Shown: positions 7,679 through 17,348 of the stretch, piece by piece
How the letters are laid out: every line of letters begins with the position of its first letter
Numbering within the stretch: position 1 is the stretch's first letter
From: Rhodocyclaceae bacterium
GTDB taxonomy: Bacteria; Pseudomonadota; Gammaproteobacteria; Burkholderiales; Rhodocyclaceae
Direction: 5' to 3'
Assembly (NCBI GenBank): GCA_016721505.1
Contig: JADKHX010000001.1
Span: 491,175-555,174, forward strand
DNA length: 64,000 nt
The notes under the pieces: model-generated
Database searches by the model: none
Told to the model about the DNA's origin: nothing
What the model saw: the letters and a program-made list of their open reading frames with translations, nothing else
Program-made: the position numbers and the translations under genes

Positions 7679-10024
7679 ATGTCATTTTCCTTACGCGGAC
7701 AAGTTGGACCCGTCAGCCTCGCGGCTTGCATCGTTCTCCATTCCGGCTCAGTGAATTCTGCTGCCTTACCGGCGCTAACGATTGATGCTTCGCTGCTGAC
7801 TGCCGCCGCTGATGCAATCTCCAGTTCCAATGGCGCACAGTCAGACAACGATGCACGCACGCGCATCGTTGCTGACAATATCTCCGGAACTAGCGATACC
7901 GAAACGCGCGCCGAAGGCCATGTTGAACTGCGCAAATTGGACACTCGCTTAGTTGCCGATCGGGTTATTCACACCCAAGCTGACGACCAAGTTGAGGCCA
8001 CTGGCAATGTGCTGCTGACTCGTCGCAACGAAGAAATCAGCGGTCCACATGTGCGCTTGAAGCTTGCCGATAACATAGGTTTTTTTGAAGCACCCGCCTA
8101 CAAAATTCGCTCCACACACAAGCCACAATCTCAATCTGCCAATAGTGGGTCGCGCGATCAAAACCCGATCGCCCACGGCACCGCCGCACGGATGGAGTTT
8201 TTGGGTGCGGGCAAATATCAATTGACTGATGGTACCTATAGCACCTGTAAGCCCGCTGCGAATGGCGACACAGATTGGTTCGCCAAGGCCGGTAGCATCA
8301 GCTTCGATCAAAACGATGATTCCGGCACCGGCCGCAATGCCACGGTCTATTTCAAGGGCGTACCGATTTTTTATACGCCGTGGTTGTCGTTCTCGCTTTC
8401 AAATCAACGCCAAAGCGGACTGCTGACGCCGACTTTTGGTTCAACCAGCAAGAGCGGCATCGAGTTCACGCAACCGCTTTATTGGAATATCGCGCCGGAT
8501 ATGGATGCGACTTTTTCACCGCGCTTGATGGTCAAGCGTGGCGTACAAATGAACACCGAGTTCCGCTATCTTGATCCGAAATATACCGGCCAAGTACGCT
8601 ACGAATATCTGCCGACCGATAAAGTCACCGACACCACGCGCCACGCTTTCGCCGTTAGCCACGCGCATCAATTCGGCGGCGGTTTTTCAGGCAGTCTGAA
8701 TCTTAACGGCGTATCTGATGACACCTATTTCACCGATTTGTCGAGTCGCCTGGCGGTAACCTCGCAAACCAATTTGTTACGCCAAGGCACCTTAAGCTAC
8801 GGTAGTTCGTGGTGGTCAGCGACCTTGATGGCGCAAACTTTTCAAACCTTGCAGGACCCACTGCTGTTACCAATCGGCAAGCCTTACAAGCTATTGCCCA
8901 AGCTCAACGTCACAGCGGCGCGCGCCGATATGCCCTTCGGTGCGGTTTTTTCAGTGCAAGGTGAAGGCGCGGCGTTTCGTCACGAAACCCTGCTCGAAGG
9001 AAATCGATACACACTCTATCCACAGGTGGCTTTGCCATTGCAGTTTTCAGGCCTCGCAATTACTCCAAAAATTGGCTTTAACACCACCAAATATCGATTT
9101 GACAGTCCGCCCATAGGCACGCCTGATCAAATTAGTCGCAGCGTACCGATAACCAGCGTAGATTCAACTATGGTTTTTGAGCGCGACGTCGAATGGACCA
9201 AGCAAACGCTGATCCAGACGCTGGAGCCGCGCGTGTATTACCTTTATGTCCCCAATCGCGATCAGTCAAAAATTCCTGTGTTCGACACCGGCATCGCTGA
9301 TCTCAATTTCTCACAAATGTTTTCTGAGAACCGCTATGCCGGTGGTGACCGGATTGGCGATGCCAATCAACTGACCTATATGCTCAGTTCTAGATTGATC
9401 AATCCGGTCGACGGTAGCGAAATCGTGCGTGGTAGTTTTGGTCAGCGGATTTATTTCACTACGCAAAAGGTTGGCATCCCCGGTGAGACATTGCGCACAG
9501 ATCGTCAAACTGATTTTCTGGCCGAAATCTCCGGTCAAGTTTTGCCGCAGACTACCGCCACGGCGGCTTGGCAATACAATCCGCACTTGAGCAAAACTGA
9601 ACGTTTTAACATCGGTGCCCGCTTTCAACCGGAGCTCGGGAAACTTCTTAATGCAAGTTATCGCTTCACCCACGCAGCGGTTGGCGCCGTCCAACCTGGC
9701 GTGAGTCAAATGGATTTTTCAGGGCAATGGCCGCTCATGGGAAAATGGCAGGGCGTTGGACGCTATAACTATTCATTTCGCGAAAAGCGCGTAGTCGAAA
9801 CCTTGGCTGGCCTGGAGTATGGCGCAGATTGTTGGGCCGCGCGAATCGTCTTGCAACGCTTGGCAACACAAACCAGAGAATCAACCACTGCACTATTTTT
9901 GCAACTCGAACTCAACGGGTTCTCTCGTATCGGATCGAATCCACTAGAAACGCTGAAACGCTCGATTCCGGGCTACGGCATCATTAACCAACCCTCGGCC
10001 GATCCGGCCTTTGCTGCAAACTAA
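7679..10024 (+). CDS. lptD: LPS-assembly outer-membrane protein LptD
   Basis: LptD is the outer-membrane barrel that inserts lipopolysaccharide, with LptE. The 781-residue protein has a signal-peptide-like start (VGPVSLAACIVLHSGSVNSA). It is followed by an LptA-like periplasmic jellyroll (ARTRIVADNISGTSDTETRAEG through the next 100 residues) and then a long beta-barrel rich in alternating aromatic strands. A cysteine in YSTCKP near residue 188 and one in GADCWAARIV near residue 720 fit the disulfide positions of the family. It is the first gene of lptD-surA-pdxA-rsmA. Confidence 0.94.
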   Translation: MSFSLRGQVGPVSLAACIVLHSGSVNSAALPALTIDASLLTAAADAISSSNGAQSDNDARTRIVADNISGTSDTETRAEGHVELRKLDTRLVADRVIHTQADDQVEATGNVLLTRRNEEISGPHVRLKLADNIGFFEAPAYKIRSTHKPQSQSANSGSRDQNPIAHGTAARMEFLGAGKYQLTDGTYSTCKPAANGDTDWFAKAGSISFDQNDDSGTGRNATVYFKGVPIFYTPWLSFSLSNQRQSGLLTPTFGSTSKSGIEFTQPLYWNIAPDMDATFSPRLMVKRGVQMNTEFRYLDPKYTGQVRYEYLPTDKVTDTTRHAFAVSHAHQFGGGFSGSLNLNGVSDDTYFTDLSSRLAVTSQTNLLRQGTLSYGSSWWSATLMAQTFQTLQDPLLLPIGKPYKLLPKLNVTAARADMPFGAVFSVQGEGAAFRHETLLEGNRYTLYPQVALPLQFSGLAITPKIGFNTTKYRFDSPPIGTPDQISRSVPITSVDSTMVFERDVEWTKQTLIQTLEPRVYYLYVPNRDQSKIPVFDTGIADLNFSQMFSENRYAGGDRIGDANQLTYMLSSRLINPVDGSEIVRGSFGQRIYFTTQKVGIPGETLRTDRQTDFLAEISGQVLPQTTATAAWQYNPHLSKTERFNIGARFQPELGKLLNASYRFTHAAVGAVQPGVSQMDFSGQWPLMGKWQGVGRYNYSFREKRVVETLAGLEYGADCWAARIVLQRLATQTRESTTALFLQLELNGFSRIGSNPLETLKRSIPGYGIINQPSADPAFAAN

Positions 10025-10028
10025 CTCT

Positions 10029-11351
10029 ATGAACTCACCATACTCAATTTTCCGTATCGCAACCGTTGCGCTGCTTCTGGCCACTTCGCTGGCGGCCTCA
10101 GCACAGGGCACGCGAATTACCAGTCAAGATGTCGACCGCATCCTCGCCGTAGTCAACGACGAAGCCATTACCTTGCTTGAACACAGAAATCGTTTAGCCA
10201 CCGTCGAGCGGCAACTGCGCAGTCAAAATGTCTCACTACCAGCCAGAGAAGTGCTCGAGCAACAATTGCTTGAGCGCATGATTAGCGATCGCGTGCAATT
10301 GCAACTGGCACGTGAGACTGGTATGCGTGTGCCAGATATTGAACTCGATTCCGCGCTACGACGCATTGCCGAAAACAATCGCATGTCGCTGTCGGATTTT
10401 CAGTTGGCACTACAAAAAGATGGCGTGACATGGGGCAAATTTCGCGAAGATATTCGCGACGAGATGACGCTGTCCCGCCTGCGCGAACGTGAGGTCGATG
10501 CGCGCATTGTGATTTCCGAAGGCGAAATCGACAATTATTTGGCCAATCCGATCGCGGCGGTTGATGCCAATCCCGAAGTCGCTCTGGCGCATATTCTGGT
10601 TCGTGTTCCGGAGCAGGCCACACCAGACCAACTCATGCGTATCGGCGTGCGTGCTCAATCGGCGCTCGACCAGATTCGCCGTGGCGAAGATTTCGCCCGC
10701 GTCGCCGCGAGTTTTTCCGATGCCCCCGATGGTTTGTCAGGCGGTGCAATGAGCGCACGCCCACTTGATCGCTTGCCCGGCTTGTATGCTGAAGCGGTAA
10801 GGAAACTGCAACCAGGTGAAGTCAGCGAGGTCTTACGCAGCCCTGCCGGATTTCATATCGTCAAACTAGTCGAGCGACGTGGCAGCACCGTCTCGGTAAC
10901 CGCAGGCGTAAGACAAACGCGTGCACGTCACATACTGATTAAAGTTGGCGACCTGGTGACAGTGGAAGACGCGCGGCGCAAGATTATTGCGATCAAAGAA
11001 AAGCTCACCGCAGGCGCCGATTTTGCTGAGACAGCGCGCATGCAATCCAATGATTTGTCAGCCGCCAAAGGTGGCGAATTGGGCTGGCTCTATCAAGGCG
11101 ACACCGTACCCGAATTCGATCAAGCGATGGACGCGTTGGCGCTTAATCAAGTGAGCAATCCGGTGCAATCTCAGTTCGGCTTCCACCTGATTCAAGTGTT
11201 GGAGCGGCGCACTGAACAAGCCTCGCCAGAGCGTCAGCGGGCGATGGCACGGCAGATTCTGCGCGAGCGTAAATCCGACGAAGCGTATCAAGATTGGATA
11301 CGTCAAATGCGTGACCGCGCTTATGTCGAGCTGCGCACCGACGAGCGTTAA
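10029..11351 (+). CDS. surA: Periplasmic chaperone/peptidyl-prolyl isomerase SurA
   Basis: SurA carries unfolded outer-membrane proteins, including LptD, across the periplasm. From the ATG at 10029 (five bases after the lptD stop) the protein has a signal peptide ending near ASAQG and an N-terminal SurA_N domain (ITSQDVDRILAVVNDEAIT). Two parvulin domains follow, opening at VALAHILVRVP and TRARHILIKVG, and then a short C-terminal helix. A TTG at 10011 is in frame but overlaps lptD and would spoil the signal peptide. Total 440 residues, typical for SurA. Confidence 0.95.
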   Translation: MNSPYSIFRIATVALLLATSLAASAQGTRITSQDVDRILAVVNDEAITLLEHRNRLATVERQLRSQNVSLPAREVLEQQLLERMISDRVQLQLARETGMRVPDIELDSALRRIAENNRMSLSDFQLALQKDGVTWGKFREDIRDEMTLSRLREREVDARIVISEGEIDNYLANPIAAVDANPEVALAHILVRVPEQATPDQLMRIGVRAQSALDQIRRGEDFARVAASFSDAPDGLSGGAMSARPLDRLPGLYAEAVRKLQPGEVSEVLRSPAGFHIVKLVERRGSTVSVTAGVRQTRARHILIKVGDLVTVEDARRKIIAIKEKLTAGADFAETARMQSNDLSAAKGGELGWLYQGDTVPEFDQAMDALALNQVSNPVQSQFGFHLIQVLERRTEQASPERQRAMARQILRERKSDEAYQDWIRQMRDRAYVELRTDER

Positions 11352-11378
11352 GCGCTGCCCCGCCGCGACTTTGCGGTC

Positions 11379-12320
11379 ATGAAAACTACCGCGCCTGTCG
11401 TCGTCACCAGCGGCGAACCATCGGGTATCGGCCCCGATATTTGTCTGCAATTAGCGGCAAAAAATTGGCCGCTTCCGCTGGTGATTCTTGGCGATAAAGC
11501 CCTGCTCGCCGCACGTGCTGATTTACTCGGCATCAACATCGAGAGTCTCGACATTCGCTCAATCGCACTCGATGCTCCCTGTACAGCGGGCGTATTGAAC
11601 GCGGCCAATGCGGCCTATGTGTTGCGCATGCTTGATGCGGCGATTGCGGGTTGCACCTCGGGTGAATTTTCGGCGATGGTCACTGCGCCAGTGCACAAGG
11701 GCATCATTAACGATGCAGGAATTCCCTTCACCGGCCATACCGAATATCTCGCCGCCAAAACTGGCACCCCACGGGTGGTTATGCTGCTCGCTGGTGCGGG
11801 GTTAAGAGTGGCATTGGCAACCACACATCTGGCACTTAAAGACGTGCCAGCCGCACTCACGCAACGTGATCTTGAAGTCACTTTGCGCATCGTGCATGCC
11901 GAATTGAAAGCAAAATTCGGTATTGCAAGTCCGCGAATTTTGGTGGCAGGGCTTAATCCGCATGCCGGTGAAGGCGGGCATATGGGGCGTGAAGAAATAG
12001 AAGTCATTTCACCCGTGTTGGAGCGTCTGCGCGGCGAAGGCATGAACTTAGTCGGCCCCTTGCCTGCCGATACCTTGTTCACCAAAAACGTGCTGAAAAA
12101 CGCCGATGCGCAAGTCGCGATGTATCACGATCAAGGACTCGCGGTGTTGAAATATGCAGCGTTTGATGAGGGTGTGAATATCACTTTAGGTTTGCCAATC
12201 ATTCGCACCTCGGTCGATCACGGCACGGCGCTGGAGCTTGCTGGCAGCGGCCTTGCTTCACCAAATAGTTTATTTGCGGCAGTGAACAGCGCAAACGAAA
12301 TGGTGCGTCTTCAACCGTGA
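11379..12320 (+). CDS. pdxA: 4-hydroxythreonine-4-phosphate dehydrogenase
   Basis: PdxA oxidises 4-phosphohydroxy-L-threonine in pyridoxal phosphate synthesis. The 313-residue protein shows GEPSGIGPDI at the N-terminus. The metal-binding histidines sit in FTGHTEYLA, NPHAGE and MYHDQGLAVLKY, and the C-terminal family motif is DHGTALELAGSGLASPNSL. It lies 27 bp downstream of surA and its stop overlaps the possible GTG start region of rsmA. This is the order expected in beta- and gammaproteobacteria. Confidence 0.95.
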   Translation: MKTTAPVVVTSGEPSGIGPDICLQLAAKNWPLPLVILGDKALLAARADLLGINIESLDIRSIALDAPCTAGVLNAANAAYVLRMLDAAIAGCTSGEFSAMVTAPVHKGIINDAGIPFTGHTEYLAAKTGTPRVVMLLAGAGLRVALATTHLALKDVPAALTQRDLEVTLRIVHAELKAKFGIASPRILVAGLNPHAGEGGHMGREEIEVISPVLERLRGEGMNLVGPLPADTLFTKNVLKNADAQVAMYHDQGLAVLKYAAFDEGVNITLGLPIIRTSVDHGTALELAGSGLASPNSLFAAVNSANEMVRLQP

Positions 12321-12322
12321 AA

Positions 12323-13211
12323 ATGTCGCATCAAGGCCACATCGCGCGCAAACGTTTCGGGCAAAATTTTTTGGTCGCGCAAGGCGTAATCAAAAACATC
12401 ATCGATGCGATCGCGCCGCAAGATGATGAAACTGTTGTTGAAATCGGCCCCGGTCTAGGCGCACTGACCGACCCGCTGCTGCAACGCATCCGGCATTTGC
12501 ACGTGGTCGAAATCGACCGTGATTTGATTGCGCGTTTGCGTGCCCGCTACCCTTCCGAAAGATTGACGATACATGAAGGCGATGCATTGAAGTTTGACTT
12601 CGGTGCGCTCAAAAGTGACGGGCGATTGAAAATCATCGGCAACCTACCCTACAACATTTCCAGTCCGCTGTTATTCCACTTGGTTGGAATTCGCACCGCT
12701 AGTCGCGGAAATGCATTTCATGCTCCAAAAGGAAGTGGTCGACCGCATGGTAGCGAGCCCCGGTAGCAGTGATTTCGGCCGGCTTTCGGTAATGCTGCAA
12801 TACCGCTATCAGATGGATTGTTTGTTTGTTGTACCCCCGGAATCGTTTAACCCGGCACCCAAAGTTGACTCCGCAATTGTGCGAATGATTCCACGCAATC
12901 TTGATACGCCAGTTGGTGCTGACGTGCAGTGTCGGCTTAGTACAGCCGACCCGCTCCAAAGTCGTGAAGCAATGCTTCACGAAACCCCTGCTGCGCCGCT
13001 GTTAAATCGTGCCCGTGACGAATCGCAATTCGCTAACGTCGTCCTAGCTGCGTTTTCTCAACGCCGCAAAATGCTGCGCAACACTTTGCGTGCGCATGTC
13101 ACCGACAGTGAGCTGAGCGGGCTAAATATCGACCCGATGGCGCGTGCCGAGGACATCGGTGTCGCTGACTACGTTCGCTTGAGCAATTATTTGACCGAAC
13201 GCTCTGCATAA
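12323..13211 (+). pseudogene. rsmA: 16S rRNA dimethyladenosine transferase, one-base frameshift plus in-frame SR insertion
   Basis: RsmA (KsgA) dimethylates A1518/A1519 of 16S rRNA. The first frame (from ATG 12323) has RFGQNFL, the SAM-binding EIGPGLGALT and the catalytic NLPYNISSPLLFHL, then goes wrong. The second frame, open from 12684, continues LEFAPLVAEMHFMLQKEVVDRM to the normal C-terminus AFSQRRKMLRNTLRAH. The expected TTG TTG GAA reads TTGGTTGGAA, so one extra G at 12682-12683 breaks the gene. In the second half, an SR copy (12908 onward) adds roughly 30 residues (TPVGADVQ...) before the conserved AFSQRRK. The frameshift may be real or a base-calling error. Confidence 0.88.
12908..12980 (+). 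repeat. SR copy 3 with two extra hairpins, inside rsmA, sense to the gene
   Basis: GCCAGTTGGTGCTGAC at 12908-12923 is translated PVGAD. It is followed by two further perfect stems: GTCGGCT/AGCCGAC (7 bp) and GTGAAG/CTTCAC (6 bp). The extra hairpins suggest a longer variant of the element in which the usual right end (ACGCCGT) has been lost or replaced. Confidence 0.7.
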
Positions 13212-13307
13212 GCGTGCATATATGCATATTGCCAATCGGTCTTAAGCGCGTGCATGCCGTTCGGTAAAATTTGCTTATTCGCTACTGCTTCTTAGAGGAT
13301 TCACATC

Positions 13308-14084
13308 GTGTCAAAGTTTGGAACCGAGCACGTCATTAGCGTGCATCACTGGAACGATACGCTATTCAGTTTTCGCACTACGCGCGACCCCGGCTTGCGT
13401 TTTGAAAACGGTCATTTCGTCATGATCGGTTTGGAAGTTGAGGGCAAAACCATTGCGCGGGCTTACAGCATTGCCAGTGCCAATCACGACGAACATCTGG
13501 AGTTTTTCAGCATCAAAGTTGCCAACGGTCCGCTTACTTCACGGCTGCAAAATATCAAAGTCGGCGACCCGATTCTGGTCAGCCGCAAACCCACCGGCAC
13601 TTTGGTATTGCGCGATTTGAAGCCGGGAAAAACGCTCTACATGTTTTCATCCGGCACCGGCCTCGCGCCGTTCCTGAGCCTGATTCACGACCCGGAAACC
13701 TATGAGCGATTTGAAAACGTAGTGCTGGTGCACGGCGTGCGCTTCGTCAATGAACTAGCTTATGCAGACCTGATCGAGACACGTTTGCCGCAACATGAAT
13801 ATCTTGGCGAGATGGTCACAGAGCGCTTGATTTACTACCCCACCGTCACCCGTGAGGCTTTCCGCAATGAAGGTCGAATCACTTCGATTATCGAGTCCGG
13901 AAAACTCTGCGCTGACATCGGCTTGCCACCGTTAAATCCGGAAACTGATCGCGCAATGATTTGCGGCAGTCCGGCGATGCTGGGCGACATCAGCAAGCTC
14001 TTGGACGAGCGTGGCTTTGTGATTTCGCCCCATACCGGTGTCGCCGGTGACTACGTTATCGAACGGGCTTTTGTCGAGCGTTAG
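13308..14084 (+). CDS. fpr: Ferredoxin-NADP(+) reductase
   Basis: This flavoenzyme moves electrons between NADPH and ferredoxin or flavodoxin, often in oxidative-stress and biosynthetic pathways. The 258-residue product has the FAD-binding RAYSIASAN near residue 50 and the pyridine-nucleotide motif FSSGTGLAPFLSL near residue 112. MICGSPAML is followed by a C-terminus that reaches YVIERAFVER. The start is GTG at 13308 with AGAGGA eight bases upstream. It stands alone, 96 bp after rsmA and 250 bp before the CBS gene. Confidence 0.94.
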   Translation: MSKFGTEHVISVHHWNDTLFSFRTTRDPGLRFENGHFVMIGLEVEGKTIARAYSIASANHDEHLEFFSIKVANGPLTSRLQNIKVGDPILVSRKPTGTLVLRDLKPGKTLYMFSSGTGLAPFLSLIHDPETYERFENVVLVHGVRFVNELAYADLIETRLPQHEYLGEMVTERLIYYPTVTREAFRNEGRITSIIESGKLCADIGLPPLNPETDRAMICGSPAMLGDISKLLDERGFVISPHTGVAGDYVIERAFVER

Positions 14085-14220
14085 GCTAAGCGAAACGCCG
14101 AGCAGTTCGGCTTTACACCAGTCTTAGATTTATTTGATAAGCGTCAATACGCAAGCTTGATGCTTGTCGATAATTGCAATCCCGTCGTGTCGCAAGAGCA
14201 TCACTTCAGTGCAAAATTTC

Positions 14221-14248
14221 GTCAGTTGGTGGTGACGACACGCCGTTA
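14221..14248 (+). repeat. SR copy 4, upstream of the CBS/DUF294 gene
   Basis: GTCAGTTGGTGGTGACGACACGCCGTTA shows both ends of the element with a short stem GTCA/TGAC. It is in frame with, but upstream of, the chosen start of the next gene, where it would read SSVGGDDTPL. Confidence 0.85.
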
Positions 14249-14335
14249 ATTGGCAACTCTCTGTGCAGAGTGAGAAATTTCGATTGCGTGAAATCACCAC
14301 CGTGCGAACTTTGCACTTCAATGTTGGAGATTGCG

Positions 14336-16252
14336 ATGTCAGAAAAATCAGGCTCGATAGAAGCTTTGCTTCAATCCAGTATCGGCTTCCTCAGACAATA
14401 CCCGCCTTTTGATGAAATGGATGAAGCAAATCTGCGCTTCCTCGCCAGCCATCTGAGTCTTGCTTACTACGCATCAGGAAGTGCCATTCTGGCCCATGCT
14501 GACGGCCTGCCCAATTGCCTTTTCATCGTTCAACGCGGCACGGTTCAGTTGCACCCGTCGGAAGGCTTTCATGTCTCCAACGCCAATGTGTTAGCACTCG
14601 GTCCGGGCAGCTGTTTTTCTGTCTATGCATTGATGGAACGGCGAGCGGTCAGCTCACCTTACACGGCGGTCGAAGATACGTTTTGCTATCGCTTGCCAGC
14701 TGAAATTTTTAATGAGTTGCTACATCGTAGCCAGCGCTTTCAAGAATTCTCAACGCATTATTTGCGCAGTCTGTTGCGTGATTCACGCCGCCTCATCCAA
14801 ATGCATTCGGCCAGCGCAGCAGCCGAGCAACAGGCGATGAACCGCAGCTTGCGTTCATTGATTAAAGTCTCGCCAATTTTCTGCACGGCAGACACGACGC
14901 TGGAAACTGTCTTACGCACCATGCATCAATCACGTGTGGGTTCGATGCTAGTGGTTGATGCAAACCATGCACCGGTTGGAATTTTCACCCGCTCTGATGT
15001 GCTCGATCGCGTCACCTTGGCGCAGCGCCCGTTGACCGATGCGATCAGCGCCGTGATGACCCCAAACCCGGCAAGCTTGCCAGCTGATGCCAGTGTTTAC
15101 GAAGCGACCTTAGCTATCGCAGCGCGTGGCATTCGGCACCTGCCGATTGTTGACGATGGTCGCTTGGTCGGCATCATTACCGAGCGCGATTTGTTTGCCT
15201 TGCAGCGCGTCAGTGTGCGCGGCATCAACCGCGTTATCACGCAAGCGCAGGATGCCGCTGCGCTGGAACAAGCCGGACGTGACGTACGCAAACTTGCCAG
15301 CACGCTGTTTGCGCAAGGGGTGGTTGCGGAACAGCTAACGCATCTGATCACCACGCTCAACGATGCGCTGAGCCAACGTGCTGTCACCCTTGTGCAAAAC
15401 GAACACGACCTCAATGGCATACGCTGGTGCTGGCTGAGTTTTGGTAGCGAAGGACGACTCGAGCAAACCGTGAGTACCGATCAGGACAACGGCATAGTGT
15501 TTGAGTATGAGCCGCAACTACAGCTTGACGAGGTGCGCGCGCGGCTGCTGAGTTTCGCCAAAGCAGTAAATGATCTGCTTGACCGTTGCGGGTTTCCGTT
15601 GTGCACTGGCGACATCATGGCCAGCAATCCGCGCTGGTGTTTGACGTTCGACGAATGGCAAGCGCAGTTTCGCGATTGGGTTAGCAACACCGATCCGGAA
15701 GCGCTACTGGGCAGTGTAATTTTCTTTGATTTTCGCGCGCTGGCTGGCGATGAAACCTTGGGCGTGCAGTTGCGCGATGCACTGAACAATTTAGCCAAAG
15801 CCAACCCCAGATTTTTGCGCCAACTTGTGCAATACGCACTGGAAACAAAACCGCCATTAGGCTTGATTCGGGATTTTGTGACTGAGGAAGACGGTGATGC
15901 TGCGGGGTTTATTGATCTGAAAAAATCAGCGGCGCGGCTCTTCGTTGACGCGGCAAGAATCATGGCACTGGCGACCGGATCTACCGCTACCAACACCGCC
16001 CAGCGCTTGCGAATGTCAGGCGCAAGCTTGAAGATTAGCGATGCCGACACTGCATCGGCGATAGAAGCTTTTTACTTTGTCCAACAACTGCGTTTGCGTA
16101 GTCAGCTTTCTACTGAAGCGGAGAGCACGCGTACGCTTGCGAATCGTATTGACCCTGAAACACTTAATGAAATCGACCGCCGAATTTTGAAAGAAAGTCT
16201 GCGCCAAGCGCGCAAATTGCAAAGCCGATTGGCCTTGGACTATCAGTTATGA
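14336..16252 (+). CDS. cNMP-binding/CBS-pair/DUF294 nucleotidyltransferase-like signalling protein
   Basis: The 638-residue cytoplasmic protein has four parts. These are a cyclic-nucleotide-binding-like beta-roll (about residues 25-140), two CBS domains (GSMLVVDANHAPVGIFTRSDVLD and IRHLPIVDDGRLVGIITERDLF), a DUF294 nucleotidyltransferase-like domain with GSEGRLEQTVSTDQDNGIVF, and a helical DUF294 C-terminal domain. I chose ATG 14336 because GGAG precedes it by six bases. The frame stays open upstream to 14174 through an SR copy. It overlaps the next gene, an exonuclease, by 4 bp (ATGA). In related bacteria this pair commonly accompanies the acetate-type symporter found here at 18 kb. Its ligand is unknown. 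Confidence 0.9.
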   Translation: MSEKSGSIEALLQSSIGFLRQYPPFDEMDEANLRFLASHLSLAYYASGSAILAHADGLPNCLFIVQRGTVQLHPSEGFHVSNANVLALGPGSCFSVYALMERRAVSSPYTAVEDTFCYRLPAEIFNELLHRSQRFQEFSTHYLRSLLRDSRRLIQMHSASAAAEQQAMNRSLRSLIKVSPIFCTADTTLETVLRTMHQSRVGSMLVVDANHAPVGIFTRSDVLDRVTLAQRPLTDAISAVMTPNPASLPADASVYEATLAIAARGIRHLPIVDDGRLVGIITERDLFALQRVSVRGINRVITQAQDAAALEQAGRDVRKLASTLFAQGVVAEQLTHLITTLNDALSQRAVTLVQNEHDLNGIRWCWLSFGSEGRLEQTVSTDQDNGIVFEYEPQLQLDEVRARLLSFAKAVNDLLDRCGFPLCTGDIMASNPRWCLTFDEWQAQFRDWVSNTDPEALLGSVIFFDFRALAGDETLGVQLRDALNNLAKANPRFLRQLVQYALETKPPLGLIRDFVTEEDGDAAGFIDLKKSAARLFVDAARIMALATGSTATNTAQRLRMSGASLKISDADTASAIEAFYFVQQLRLRSQLSTEAESTRTLANRIDPETLNEIDRRILKESLRQARKLQSRLALDYQL

Positions 16253-16962
16253 GTTGGTGGCAAAACTTGTTCGGTAGGCCACCTGCGTTGGCGGAAGCAC
16301 AGCACCAAGCCTTGGCTGCGTATCGTGCTTTGCCCAAATGCGACAGCGCTGGCAAACTCGACGCGCAACGCTTTATCGTTGTAGATGTTGAAAGTAGTGG
16401 CTTGAGCTTGAGCACCGACCGACTCATCGCCATTGGCGCGGTTGCCGTTGAGCACGGTGCAGTGATGCTCGATCAAGGCTTTGAAGTGGTGCTGCAACAA
16501 GCTGCACCAAGTTCCGTCGATAACATTTTGATTCACGGCATTGGTGGTACCTCGCAAACGACGGGAATGGCACCTGCCGCAGCTTTGTTGGCATTTTTGG
16601 CCTATGTCAAAAACTCACCCTTGGTGGCGTATCACGCACCATTTGATCGCTCGATGATAGACACCGCGACACAGGCGACGCTTGGGATAAAGATTCACAA
16701 TCCGTGGTTGGATTTAGCCTACCTTGCGCCGGCGCTTTTCCCGGAGTTGGTGAAAGGATCGAAGCAACCACGCGCTTTGGATGATTGGACGAACAATTTC
16801 GCTATCGCCAATACCAATCGACACAATGCCGTCGCTGACGCACTTGCTACCGCGCAACTTTTGTTGGTATTGCTTTCTCGTGCTCAGCAACAGGTATCGC
16901 AAGGCGGGCGGCTACGCGATTTGATGCAAATGGAAAAAGCCGCGCACTGGTTAGCGCGTTAG
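16249..16962 (+). CDS. DnaQ-like DEDDh 3'-5' exonuclease
   Basis: This is a 237-residue exonuclease domain protein of the DNA polymerase III epsilon type. The first acidic motif is VVDVESSGL (residues 44-52), the second is VAYHAPFDRSMID near residue 128, and the last is RHNAVADALATAQ, giving the D, E, D and H-x4-D set. The N-terminal 40 residues (MSWWQNLFGRPPALAEAQ) precede the domain. It is translationally coupled to the CBS/DUF294 gene, so it probably acts with it rather than in replication proofreading. That role is inferred from context only. Confidence 0.88.
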   Translation: MSWWQNLFGRPPALAEAQHQALAAYRALPKCDSAGKLDAQRFIVVDVESSGLSLSTDRLIAIGAVAVEHGAVMLDQGFEVVLQQAAPSSVDNILIHGIGGTSQTTGMAPAAALLAFLAYVKNSPLVAYHAPFDRSMIDTATQATLGIKIHNPWLDLAYLAPALFPELVKGSKQPRALDDWTNNFAIANTNRHNAVADALATAQLLLVLLSRAQQQVSQGGRLRDLMQMEKAAHWLAR

Positions 16963-17003
16963 TACGCTTCGAGCACTGCCAATGATGTTGCTGATTTCTT
17001 GAG

Positions 17004-17309
17004 TCAGAAGCACTGCAACAAATTCACCGCGCAGTATTCGCGTTTCAAGTAAGCCAAACCAATCCACGCCCAGAACAAAACAAAGAAGGCGACAAATGGC
17101 AGATGCTTGTCCAGAATCTGTGGCGGGGAAATCAGCCGCATCAGCTTGATCACCGGGCTTGTGACCAGCAAAAACAGTTTGTACATCGGATTATTCACCC
17201 GCCCTCGCCCGGCGAGTATGTACAGCAAACCTTGACCCGCCAAAAACCACATAGCGACTTCAACCAACGCACGTAAAACGCCAAGAATGAGTAGTTCGGG
17301 ATGGCTCAT
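17004..17309 (-). CDS. Small membrane protein, unknown function
   Basis: This is a 101-residue hydrophobic protein with a likely transmembrane helix at residues 9-31, a short amphipathic linker (GRVNNPMYKLF) and further hydrophobic stretches at 45-60 and 70-88. The composition and the P-V-I-K-L-M segment are somewhat YggT-like, but I do not recognise a family with confidence. It is convergent with the exonuclease and divergent from the TPR gene. No good ribosome site is obvious at ATG 17309. Confidence 0.6.
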   Translation of the reverse strand: MSHPELLILGVLRALVEVAMWFLAGQGLLYILAGRGRVNNPMYKLFLLVTSPVIKLMRLISPPQILDKHLPFVAFFVLFWAWIGLAYLKREYCAVNLLQCF

Positions 17310-17348
17310 GGTAAGGTTCGTTTCCTTCTAATTTTTGGTGTTTGATTG

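Noticed and set aside
9660..9710. Possible SR insertion in lptD (AAVGAVQPGV)
   Set aside because: The DNA shares only a few bases with the SR core and lacks the ACGCCGT end; length variation in this barrel loop is normal.
16495..16515. CTGCACCAAG in the exonuclease gene, resembling part of SR
   Set aside because: Only about eight bases match and neither arm nor right end is present.
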